Of a DNA stretch of 5,477 bases, positions 1 to 5,473 are shown in pieces (positions within the stretch are counted from its first letter, which is position 1; every line of letters begins with the position of its first letter). Source of the stretch: Oscillospiraceae bacterium (GTDB lineage Bacteria; Bacillota; Clostridia; Oscillospirales; Oscillospiraceae); the NCBI GenBank assembly GCA_017420125.1, contig JAFOJR010000054.1, positions 1 to 5,477 of the forward strand, written 5' to 3'. The position numbers were made by a program, and so were the translations under genes. Under the pieces are notes generated by a model. That model was not told where the DNA came from. It saw only the letters and a program-made list of their open reading frames with translations, and made no database searches.

Positions 1-76
1 ACTCTGTCATTGTTTCAAAGTCTGACACGGGTTTTATTTTTTCACCGCGTTTCCTGCTGGATGGCACAGCTTCCTC

Positions 77-105
77 TTTACGAGCGGGCGGTTTTCCTGT
101 AAAAT
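77..105 (+). promoter_or_regulatory. Sigma-A-like promoter of the DnaD/helicase-loader operon
   Basis: The -35 element TTTACG (77-82, 4/6 to consensus) is separated by exactly 17 bases from the -10 element TAAAAT (100-105, 5/6). Transcription would start near 111-113, leaving a short leader of about 25 bases before the GTG at 138 that contains the AGGAG ribosome binding site. Position and spacing make it the natural promoter for the genes from 138 onward. This is a reading from consensus only. The T-rich stretch at 32-42 just upstream may be the end of a terminator belonging to a gene outside the window. Confidence 0.55.
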
Positions 106-137
106 AACAGCAGAAAAACGAAAAGGAGACCGGATGT

Positions 138-1112
138 GTGGAAGAACTGAAATTGACAATGGAAGAGTCCGGCGCCCTTATTTTGGAACGTCATACTGTG
201 GACCGCCTCATCAGCAACCGCAATGGAGATGCCGCCCTGCTGTATCTGTATCTGCTGCGGGAGGGCGGGCATATTACCATGGAAAAGACAACAACCGTGC
301 TCCACCGGTCCGCCACTTGGGTGAAACAGACCCTGGAGGAACTGAAAGCGCTGGGATTGGTGCGCCAGAACAAATCCTCGGCAGGGGTGCTTTCCCAGGA
401 ACCGGAGCGTCTTCCGTCTTACACAGGAGAGGAAATTGCAAAAGAGATGGAAGGAGACTCCCCGTTCCCTGCCCTGGTGCAGGAGACACAGCGGCGGTTG
501 GGCCGCACTCTGAGCACGGCGGATTTGACGATTTTGTTTGGATTATATGACTATTTGAACCTGCCGGCGGAGGTGATTTCCCTGCTGGTGACATATTGTG
601 CCGAACAACAGAAGCAGCAGTCCGGCGGCGAGATGACCCGCCCCCTGCGGATGCGTCAGGTGGAGCGGGAGGCATATCGCTGGAAGCGTCACGGGGTGGA
701 TACACTGGATCAGGCAGTGGCCCATCTGAAATACCTGGAACAGAGAAGAAGCATTTACGGAGAACTGTTTCACGTGATGCAAATAGAAAACCGGCTGCCC
801 TCCCCTTCCGAGCAAAAATATCTGGACAGCTTTTTGGATATGGGTTTTCCGGTGGAGTCCATCGCGCTGGCATATGACAAAACGGTATTGCAGACAGGCA
901 GTTTAAAATGGCCCTATCTGAATTCGATTTTAAAGCGCTGGCATCAAAAAAACCTGCACACCGTGGAGGAAATCAAAGCAGGAGATGCGCCGTTGAAGCC
1001 GACGGGGCAGAAAACTTCTGGGGCCCCGGCATCTCAGGCGGACGACCAGGAGGCCATTCGATGGATGAAGGAATTGGTGCGCCGCCAGCAGCAGGAAGAG
1101 AAACCCAAATAA
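138..1112 (+). CDS. DnaD-domain replication initiation protein (DnaD/DnaB_2 family)
   Basis: The 324-aa product is probably a primosome protein that helps remodel origin DNA and recruit the helicase loader and replicative helicase. Residues about 10-90 resemble a winged helix (ending in a VKQTLEELKALGLV-type recognition helix and wing). Two helical DnaD/DnaB_2 segments follow: about 110-200 and about 205-272. The second carries the family's Y-x3-I-x3-W signature, seen as Y260, I264, W268 in YLNSILKRWHQKN. The tail (about 280-324) is polar and probably disordered. The start is GTG at 138, nine bases after AGGAG (124-128); an ATG at 134 is in another frame. The stop TAA (1110-1112) overlaps the ribosome binding site of the helicase-loader gene, implying translational coupling. 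The two-domain layout is closer to Bacillus DnaB than to the shorter DnaD, so no gene symbol is given. A parS-like palindrome lies within codons 210-215. Confidence 0.9.
   Translation: MEELKLTMEESGALILERHTVDRLISNRNGDAALLYLYLLREGGHITMEKTTTVLHRSATWVKQTLEELKALGLVRQNKSSAGVLSQEPERLPSYTGEEIAKEMEGDSPFPALVQETQRRLGRTLSTADLTILFGLYDYLNLPAEVISLLVTYCAEQQKQQSGGEMTRPLRMRQVEREAYRWKRHGVDTLDQAVAHLKYLEQRRSIYGELFHVMQIENRLPSPSEQKYLDSFLDMGFPVESIALAYDKTVLQTGSLKWPYLNSILKRWHQKNLHTVEEIKAGDAPLKPTGQKTSGAPASQADDQEAIRWMKELVRRQQQEEKPK
766..781. promoter_or_regulatory. parS: parS-like centromere site inside the DnaD-domain gene
   Basis: The 16-mer TGTTTCACGTGATGCA matches the Bacillus-type parS consensus TGTTTCACGTGAAACA at 14 of 16 positions. 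The differences are at positions 13 and 14, and the central TTTCACGTGA is intact. It lies inside a coding sequence (codons L210-Q215), as many known parS sites do. Assuming equal base frequencies, about 0.001-0.002 such matches are expected by chance in a window this size. I found no second site this good here. ParB (Spo0J) would bind it to load the segregation complex and SMC near the origin. Whether the Noc-type protein encoded at 4544 binds it is doubtful from its residues. Confidence 0.5.
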
Positions 1113-1123
1113 GGAGAACAGAA

Positions 1124-2140
1124 ATGGGATATGACGGAAAACGATTGCGCCGAGCTCTGGAGCAGAAAAGAGCGCAGCGGGATGCCCGACAGGAGGCGCA
1201 GGCCAAACAGCGGGAAATGATTTATGCCCGGGTTCCCCGCTTAAGGGAAATTGACCGGCAGCTGCGCGGAACGATGTTTCAAATCATACGGGAGGCGCTG
1301 GCGGCGGGAGGCGATCCCACCAAAGCCGTGGAAGCGCTGCAGGTGGAGAACCAAACGTTACAGGAAGAGCAGCGCCGCCTGCTCCTTCAAAACGGCTATG
1401 CGGCCGATGCGCTGGAGGAAACGCCGGCCTGTCCCCTTTGCGGAGACACAGGCTTTCAGGGCACGGAGCCGTGCAGCTGCGTGAAGGAGCTGTATGCGCA
1501 GGAGCAAAATCGGGAATTATCCAAACTGTTGGACTTGGGCGCGCAGACATTTGACACGTTTTCCTTTGCGTGGTACAGCCCGCATCCCTGGCCGGGGAAA
1601 AGCGTTTCTCCCCAGGCAAACATGGAACTGATTTTTGAAATCTGCAGAGGATATGCTGTCCGATTTCCCGATTATGAGGTTCAAAACCTGTTTCTCAGCG
1701 GCGGACCCGGCCTGGGGAAGACTTTCCTGTCTGCCTGCATCGCGAAAACCGTTTCCAACCGGGGATATTCCGTGGTATACGACACGGCGGTGCAGATTTT
1801 GGAGCAGTTTGAGGCCCAGAAATTTTCCAGGGACAGCGACGGGGAAGCCCGGGATGAAACCAATCGGTATTTAAACTGCGATTTGCTGATCATGGATGAC
1901 CTGGGGTCGGAGCTTGTTACGCCTTTTGTCCAATCGGCGCTGTATATGCTGCTGAACCATCGAATGGATAAAGGCTATCATACGGTAATCAGCTCAAATT
2001 TATCCCTGGAAGAGATAAAAAGCCGTTACGTTCCGTCCATTTATTCCCGCATTGCCGGGCGGTATCAGGCGCTTTTCTTTTACGGAGAAGACATCCGTTT
2101 GCAGAAAAAACAAAAAGAAACCGGGGTGCAGCAACGATAA
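1124..2140 (+). CDS. DnaI/DnaC-type AAA+ helicase loader with N-terminal zinc finger
   Basis: The 338-aa ATPase most likely loads the replicative helicase onto origin DNA. Residues 1-95 are charged and helical (coiled-coil-like). A Cys4 zinc site follows: C103, C106, C117, C119 (CPLC ... CSC). The AAA+ core carries Walker A GGPGLGKT (193-200), Walker B LLIMDD (254-259), a sensor-1-like SSN (290-292) and an arginine-finger candidate R309 in YSRIAGR. This is the architecture of Bacillota DnaI and the DnaC/IstB-like loaders. The start is ATG 1124, eight to nine bases after AAGGAG (1111-1116), which overlaps the stop of the DnaD-type gene. An in-frame ATG at 908 would only read through the out-of-frame end of that gene. 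Adjacent DnaD-type and DnaI-type genes are typical of Clostridia, which argues for chromosomal replication rather than the transposon IstB role. No frame damage or missing motif was seen. Confidence 0.92.
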   Translation: MGYDGKRLRRALEQKRAQRDARQEAQAKQREMIYARVPRLREIDRQLRGTMFQIIREALAAGGDPTKAVEALQVENQTLQEEQRRLLLQNGYAADALEETPACPLCGDTGFQGTEPCSCVKELYAQEQNRELSKLLDLGAQTFDTFSFAWYSPHPWPGKSVSPQANMELIFEICRGYAVRFPDYEVQNLFLSGGPGLGKTFLSACIAKTVSNRGYSVVYDTAVQILEQFEAQKFSRDSDGEARDETNRYLNCDLLIMDDLGSELVTPFVQSALYMLLNHRMDKGYHTVISSNLSLEEIKSRYVPSIYSRIAGRYQALFFYGEDIRLQKKQKETGVQQR

Positions 2141-2144
2141 CGCG

Positions 2145-2163
2145 AAAGGAGAGAATGCGCTTG
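2145..2163 (+). promoter_or_regulatory. Ribosome binding site that favours a TTG start for the MFS gene
   Basis: AAAGGAG occupies 2145-2151. The ATG at 2155 is only three bases downstream, too close for normal initiation. The TTG at 2161, two codons into the same frame, sits at the usual nine-base spacing. The two choices differ only by an N-terminal Met-Arg, before the first membrane span, so function is unaffected. Confidence 0.5.
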
Positions 2164-3201
2164 CGTAGGAATGGCTTGGCGGCACGGACAGGACTTTATG
2201 CCTTTTTCCATTTCTGGGTGGATTTTGCGTGCATTCTTCTGGTAACCGGTCCGCTGCGGGAAACGGTGATGTTTCGGGGGGACTGGATGGTGCTGGTGCT
2301 GGTCTATAATGCCTTTGCCTTTGCCTTCCAGCTTCCTTTTGGAGTGCTGGCAGACCGGCTGGGAAAAAGTTGGCGGCTGGCTGGAATCGGAGCGGTTCTG
2401 GTGGCGGCGGGCTGGTGTTGCAGGGGCGTTCCGTTGGCCGCCTGTATTGCAGCGGGAATCGGGAACGCTCTTTTTCATCTGGGCGGCGGGCGCGAGGTGC
2501 TCCTTCTGGGCGGACCAAAGGCGGCCCCCTCAGGTGTTTTTGTTTCCACAGGAGCGGTGGGTGTTTTTTTGGGTCTTTGGTGTGCCCGGACCGGGAAAAC
2601 GGCCTGGCCGGTCCCGGTGCTTTTGATGATGGTTGCGGCCGGACTGATATTCTTTTTGGGTCGTCGGCCGGAATCTGCGGAGGTGTTGTGGAAGCCTGCT
2701 TCTCCTTCCGCCAGAAAGACGGGAGCAGTTTTTTTGCTGGCGGCAACGGTGGCGTTGCGCTCCTGGTTAGGCGGACAGATGGCATTTCCGTGGAAAACCG
2801 GGTGGCTGGCCTTGGCAGTTGTGTTATGTGTTGCCGGGGGAAAGGCGATAGGCGGCATTTTGGGGGACCGGCTGGGCTGGATGAACACAGCGGGAATGAC
2901 GTTGTTTTTGGCTGCTCTGTGCTTTTTCGGTTCGTTCGCAGTCCCTGGGGTCGGATTGGCCGGGGCGCTGCTGTTCAACACTACCATGCCCATTACCCTT
3001 GGCGCGCTGGCGCGGCTGCTTGGCGCAGAAAACTGCGGCCTTGCGTTTGGAATCACCACATTTTCCATCTTTGTGGGACTGAGTCCCGATTTTCTGACGC
3101 TGCCGGACTGGATGGCCTCGCCCCTTGTATTGGGGCTGGGGGCGTTTCTTTCCCTTTTGCTGCTGCTGGGAGGGCTGACGCTGGAGGAGAAAAGCAGATG
3201 A
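2155..3201 (+). CDS. MFS-like multi-spanning transporter
   Basis: The 348-aa protein is an integral membrane protein with about 10-12 predicted hydrophobic spans. Both half-repeats of the major facilitator fold show a motif-A-like loop: GVLADRLGK (63-71) after span 2 and GGILGDRLG (233-241) in the second half. A glycine-rich GNALFHLGGGR (103-113) follows span 4, a position similar to that in drug-efflux MFS proteins of the fosmidomycin-resistance type. It is short for a 12-span MFS (usually about 400 residues), so linkers are minimal. The substrate cannot be inferred. The start is uncertain. AAAGGAG (2145-2151) is only 3 bases from ATG 2155 but 9 bases from an in-frame TTG at 2161, which would give 346 residues. 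The gene follows the helicase loader by 14-20 bases and overlaps the small membrane protein gene at 3198 by ATGA, so all are probably cotranscribed. Confidence 0.8.
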   Translation: MRLRRNGLAARTGLYAFFHFWVDFACILLVTGPLRETVMFRGDWMVLVLVYNAFAFAFQLPFGVLADRLGKSWRLAGIGAVLVAAGWCCRGVPLAACIAAGIGNALFHLGGGREVLLLGGPKAAPSGVFVSTGAVGVFLGLWCARTGKTAWPVPVLLMMVAAGLIFFLGRRPESAEVLWKPASPSARKTGAVFLLAATVALRSWLGGQMAFPWKTGWLALAVVLCVAGGKAIGGILGDRLGWMNTAGMTLFLAALCFFGSFAVPGVGLAGALLFNTTMPITLGALARLLGAENCGLAFGITTFSIFVGLSPDFLTLPDWMASPLVLGLGAFLSLLLLLGGLTLEEKSR

Positions 3202-3527
3202 TTTCTATTTTGATCCGTTCTTTGACCATCACCCTGACAGCGGAGCTGCTTGCGGCCGTGATTCTGGGTCTGCGCGAAACAGAGGCGCTGACCACGGTCC
3301 TTCTGATGAATTTGATTACCAACCCCCCTGCGGCGTATTTGATTACATTGGCCCGGAAATTCTGGGCGCCTCAGACAGTGCTTGTTGTTTTGCTGACAGT
3401 GGAAGGGCTGGTATGGCTGATCGAAGCCGCCATCCTGCATCGTCAGCTGGCGATGTCCAAAGGGCGGGCTGCGATGTGTTCAGCGGTATTAAACGGCGTG
3501 TCCTATGGTGTGGGACTGTTGCTGTAA
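3198..3527 (+). CDS. Small polytopic membrane protein, unknown function
   Basis: The 109-aa hydrophobic protein has three or four predicted spans (about 4-24, 31-50, 58-80, 91-109). Conspicuous residues are an LRETEAL loop after span 1, NLITNPPA (38-45), an acidic residue within span 3 (E69) and an Asn in the last span (N99). I recall small clostridial membrane proteins with a similar Asn-x2-Thr-Asn-Pro signature but no assigned function. The ATG at 3198 overlaps the TGA of the MFS gene (ATGA), and GGAGGAG (3183-3189) lies eight bases upstream within that gene. The tight coupling suggests equal dosage and perhaps a physical partnership with the transporter. It is too short to be a transporter on its own. 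The function is unassigned. Confidence 0.85.
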   Translation: MISILIRSLTITLTAELLAAVILGLRETEALTTVLLMNLITNPPAAYLITLARKFWAPQTVLVVLLTVEGLVWLIEAAILHRQLAMSKGRAAMCSAVLNGVSYGVGLLL

Positions 3528-3569
3528 AAAAGCCGAAAGACAATCCACAAAAGAAAGAAGGAGAAAGGC

Positions 3570-4325
3570 ATGAAAAAAAGATGGATGAGCGGGCTGTTCT
3601 GCCTGTTTTTGGCAGTGGTTTCCGTTTTGGGACGGCCGGCTTTGGCGGACGCTGTGATCGAGGAATGGTGGGATTATTCCTACGACGTGGATCGCTATGT
3701 ATATGTGAACGCCTCGGACAATCTGGGCCTCTTTATGCGCGAAGGGCCCGGTACAGAATATGCAAAAGTTAACCAGCAGACCATCCCCATGTATACCAGA
3801 ATCCATATCTCACGAGAATATACAGCGAAAAACGGCTGGAAATGGGGCTATTCTTCTTATAAGTTCCCCGGAGAGACCTATGCGGATGCCGGATGGGTCT
3901 GCCTGGTAGAGACGACTACCTATGACCCCACGCCAACTGCTACGCCGGACCCGACGCCCACAGCGACAAACAATGGCCAGGGCGGGAAGCAAACCCAAAA
4001 GGTTGAGACAGCTATGCCCACAAAATCCGGGACGGCCACACCTACGCCGTCCGCGCCGGTTTCTCCAAAAGGGAATGTGTCAGCCGCACCCACCCCGTCC
4101 GTGACAGCAGCGCCAACAGAAATTGTGTCGGCAGAACCCACGCCATCTGTGACGGTTTCTCCTTCAGCGCTCCCGACGGAACTTCCCACAGAAAGTCCGG
4201 AGATCACGCCGGCAGGAACAAATAGCTTTCGAGAATATACCACGACAGGGCTGCTCCTCATCGGCGCCGTGGTGGTGGCGCTTGCCGTGACGGCAGTATT
4301 TTTGCTGGTAAAAAAGAAAAAATAA
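3570..4325 (+). CDS. Secreted SH3b-domain protein with Thr/Pro-rich stalk and C-terminal membrane anchor
   Basis: The 251-aa protein is likely displayed on the outer face of the cell membrane. Residues 1-26 or 1-28 form a signal peptide (MKKR, hydrophobic core, then PALADA with signal peptidase I sites after A26 or A28). Residues about 42-115 form a bacterial SH3-like domain with the hallmark LFMREGPGTEYAKV (54-67) and a Trp-rich second half ending GWVCL. These domains commonly bind peptidoglycan or peptides. Residues about 118-216 are a low-complexity Thr/Pro/Ser/Ala stalk with internal repeats. Residues about 226-247 are a transmembrane helix followed by KKKK. There is no LPxTG-type sortase motif before the helix, so it should stay in the membrane rather than be coupled to the wall. 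The start is ATG 3570, six bases after AAGGAG (3558-3563). It lies 42 bases after the small membrane protein gene and is probably in the same transcript. Confidence 0.88.
   Translation: MKKRWMSGLFCLFLAVVSVLGRPALADAVIEEWWDYSYDVDRYVYVNASDNLGLFMREGPGTEYAKVNQQTIPMYTRIHISREYTAKNGWKWGYSSYKFPGETYADAGWVCLVETTTYDPTPTATPDPTPTATNNGQGGKQTQKVETAMPTKSGTATPTPSAPVSPKGNVSAAPTPSVTAAPTEIVSAEPTPSVTVSPSALPTELPTESPEITPAGTNSFREYTTTGLLLIGAVVVALAVTAVFLLVKKKK
3927..3974 (+). repeat. Tandem 8-residue PTPTAT repeat in the stalk
   Basis: Two adjacent 24-base units encode PTPTATPD and PTPTATNN (residues 120-135 of the SH3b protein). Synonymous positions differ between the copies, so this is conserved at the protein level rather than a fresh DNA duplication. 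It begins the extended cell-wall-spanning stalk directly after the SH3b domain. Confidence 0.7.
4080..4175 (+). repeat. Tandem 16-residue repeat in the stalk
   Basis: Two 48-base units encode SAAPTPSVTAAPTEIV (residues 171-186) and SAEPTPSVTVSPSALP (187-202). The first halves are nearly identical (SA[AE]PTPSVT) and the second halves have diverged. Such repeats usually vary in number between strains and set the length of a surface stalk. Confidence 0.65.
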
Positions 4326-4378
4326 AAAACGAAACAAAAATACGCTGGATATGAAAAGCGAAGCTTTTGATTTTATTT

Positions 4379-4411
4379 ACATTGGGCCGTCCATTTTGGA
4401 CGGCCCAATGT
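4379..4411. terminator. Perfect 14-bp inverted repeat, probable terminator after the SH3b gene
   Basis: ACATTGGGCCGTCC (4379-4392) pairs without mismatch with GGACGGCCCAATGT (4398-4411) across a 5-base ATTTT loop. The stem is long and GC-rich and lies 54 bases after the stop of the SH3b gene, where a transcript end is expected. It lacks a clean U-tract on either strand; the + side continues TGACGTTCTTGCTTTCT, only moderately T-rich. It could therefore be an imperfect intrinsic terminator, an RNA-stabilising 3' hairpin or an operator. Confidence 0.55.
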
Positions 4412-4441
4412 TGACGTTCTTGCTTTCTAAAAAAGTAAAAA
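4411..4441 (+). promoter_or_regulatory. Candidate promoter for the Noc gene
   Basis: TTGACG (4411-4416, 5/6 to the -35 consensus) is followed by a long A-rich tract, with TAAAAA (4436-4441) as a possible -10 at a rather long 19-base spacing. Its first base is also the last base of the inverted repeat. An alternative is the extended -10 TGG-TAAACT (4488-4496), which has only a weak -35. Some promoter is expected in 4326-4543 because a hairpin separates the two genes. Which one is used is not decidable by eye. Confidence 0.3.
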
Positions 4442-4543
4442 ATAAAAAACCTCCTCGACGGGTTTCTCTTTTCTTCTGATGCAAAGATGGTAAACTGGAG
4501 ATGATGATCCCAGTCAAATACATGCGACAGAGGAGGGACGCGG

Positions 4544-5473
4544 ATGGCGCTGAGAAGGAAACAGGGCATTTGGGAAACCGCCCGGGTGTTTTATCTGCCG
4601 GTGGAGCAGATTATGCCCAATCCGGCTCAACCTCGGAAACAATTTTCGCCGCAAGGGCTCAATGAGCTGGCGGAGAGCATCCGGGAACACGGCATCCTGC
4701 AGCCGCTGACCGTGCGACGGACAAGCAACGGGTACGAATTGATTTCTGGTGAGCGGCGGCTGCGCTCAGCCAGACAGGCAGGACTGCGGGAAGTTCCCTG
4801 CCTTATTGCAGGGGTAGATGAAGAAGAGTCTTCGCTGCTGGCGCTGGTGGAGAACTTGCAGCGGCGGGATTTAAACTTCATCGAGGAAGCAGCGGCCATT
4901 GCCCGCCTGATTCGCCTGTACGGTTTTTCTCAGGAAGAGGCCGCCCAAAAACTGGGAAAGTCTCAATCCGCAGTGGCGAACAAACTGCGGTTGCTGCGGT
5001 TGCCGCCCCGGGTGATCCAAATCATCCAGGCGCAACAGTTGACAGAGCGGCACGCCCGGGCGCTGCTGCGGCTGGACGACGAAAGCCAGCAGATGGCGGC
5101 ACTGGAGCGGATTGTGGAGAATGGGTGGAACGTGGCCCAGGCGGAAGCCTATATTGACTCTGTGGTGTCTGAACCGAAGGAGCCGCCGCGGGCCAAAAAA
5201 CGAAATGCATTTATTCTCAAAGATGTCAGATTTTTTCTCAATTCCATCACCCGCGGCATGCGCATGATGAAAAGCGCGGGGGTGGACGCCGAATATGGAA
5301 AAACGGAAACAGAGGAAGACATTGTACTTACCATCCGGATTCCCAAAAAGAAATGCCCTGGGAGAAAAAAAGCCATAAAGTCAACGAAACTGACCGCAGG
5401 ATGGTTGCCATCCATGAAGGCGGGCACGCCATTGTCGGCCATATGCTTGAAGGCTGCGACGAAGTGCACCTGA
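4544..5473 (+). CDS. noc: Noc-type ParB/Spo0J-family nucleoid protein with abnormal C-terminal extension
   Basis: The 309-aa ORF encodes a DNA-binding CTPase clamp of the ParB family. ParB box motifs are all present: NPAQPR (26-31), the CTP-binding GERRLRS (69-75) and ENLQRRD (103-109). The helix-turn-helix (about 127-151) reads GFSQEEAAQKLGKSQSAVAN, followed by KLRLLRLP and LTERHARALLRL (166-177). The Q141, K147, R152, R169 pattern resembles Bacillus Noc rather than Spo0J. The C-terminal dimerisation domain ends TIRIPKKK (263-270), where Noc proteins normally stop. Here AAATGC replaces a stop, and 39 residues of unrelated, lysine-rich sequence follow to the TGA at 5471-5473. That tail is the out-of-frame reading of an M41 peptidase sequence, so it is probably not native. 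The start is ATG 4544, seven bases after AGGAGG (4531-4536). The N-terminus (MALRRKQGIWETA) is short, so a Noc-like membrane-targeting helix is uncertain. Confidence 0.9.
   Translation: MALRRKQGIWETARVFYLPVEQIMPNPAQPRKQFSPQGLNELAESIREHGILQPLTVRRTSNGYELISGERRLRSARQAGLREVPCLIAGVDEEESSLLALVENLQRRDLNFIEEAAAIARLIRLYGFSQEEAAQKLGKSQSAVANKLRLLRLPPRVIQIIQAQQLTERHARALLRLDDESQQMAALERIVENGWNVAQAEAYIDSVVSEPKEPPRAKKRNAFILKDVRFFLNSITRGMRMMKSAGVDAEYGKTETEEDIVLTIRIPKKKCPGRKKAIKSTKLTAGWLPSMKAGTPLSAICLKAATKCT

Noticed and set aside
5..42. TGTCA...TGACA pairing followed by GTTTTATTTTTT at the window start
   Set aside because: A 5-bp stem with a 13-base loop is not a convincing terminator. The T-run may belong to a hairpin whose left arm lies before the window.
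908..1123. N-terminal extension of the helicase loader from an upstream ATG
   Set aside because: It overlaps the end of the DnaD-type gene out of frame, looks compositionally random, and ATG 1124 has an ideal AAGGAG.
1228..1236. CCCGGG cores (near 1230, 4583, 5006 and 5058) as possible Noc binding sites
   Set aside because: The flanks do not match ATTTCCCGGGAAAT; the best is about half matched, as expected by chance in GC-rich coding DNA.
2000..2785. 261-aa open frame on the minus strand spanning the end of the helicase loader and the start of the MFS gene
   Set aside because: Pro/Arg/Ser-rich shadow translation crossing two well-supported + strand genes; no domain or initiation signal.
2370..3197. 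Long + frame upstream of the 109-aa membrane protein (would make a 385-aa protein)
   Set aside because: The part before 3198 is the wrong-frame reading of the MFS gene (Gly/Arg/Cys-rich). The ATG at 3198 has its own GGAGGAG and the usual ATGA overlap.
2475..3440. 321-aa open frame on the minus strand opposite the MFS and small membrane genes
   Set aside because: It is low-complexity, rich in Pro/Ser/Lys, with no recognisable domain and no good ribosome binding site. It mirrors the codon bias of a GC-rich hydrophobic gene on the other strand, and the + strand genes there have clear domains.
3805..3822. TCTCACGAGA-centred sequence as a second parS
   Set aside because: Only about 10 of 16 positions match and the central CACGTG is broken.
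4354..4374. Short hairpin AAAAGC-GAA-GCTTTT followed by GATTTTATTT as a terminator
   Set aside because: Only a 6-bp, mostly A-T stem with a 3-base loop; too weak to call beside the strong inverted repeat just downstream.
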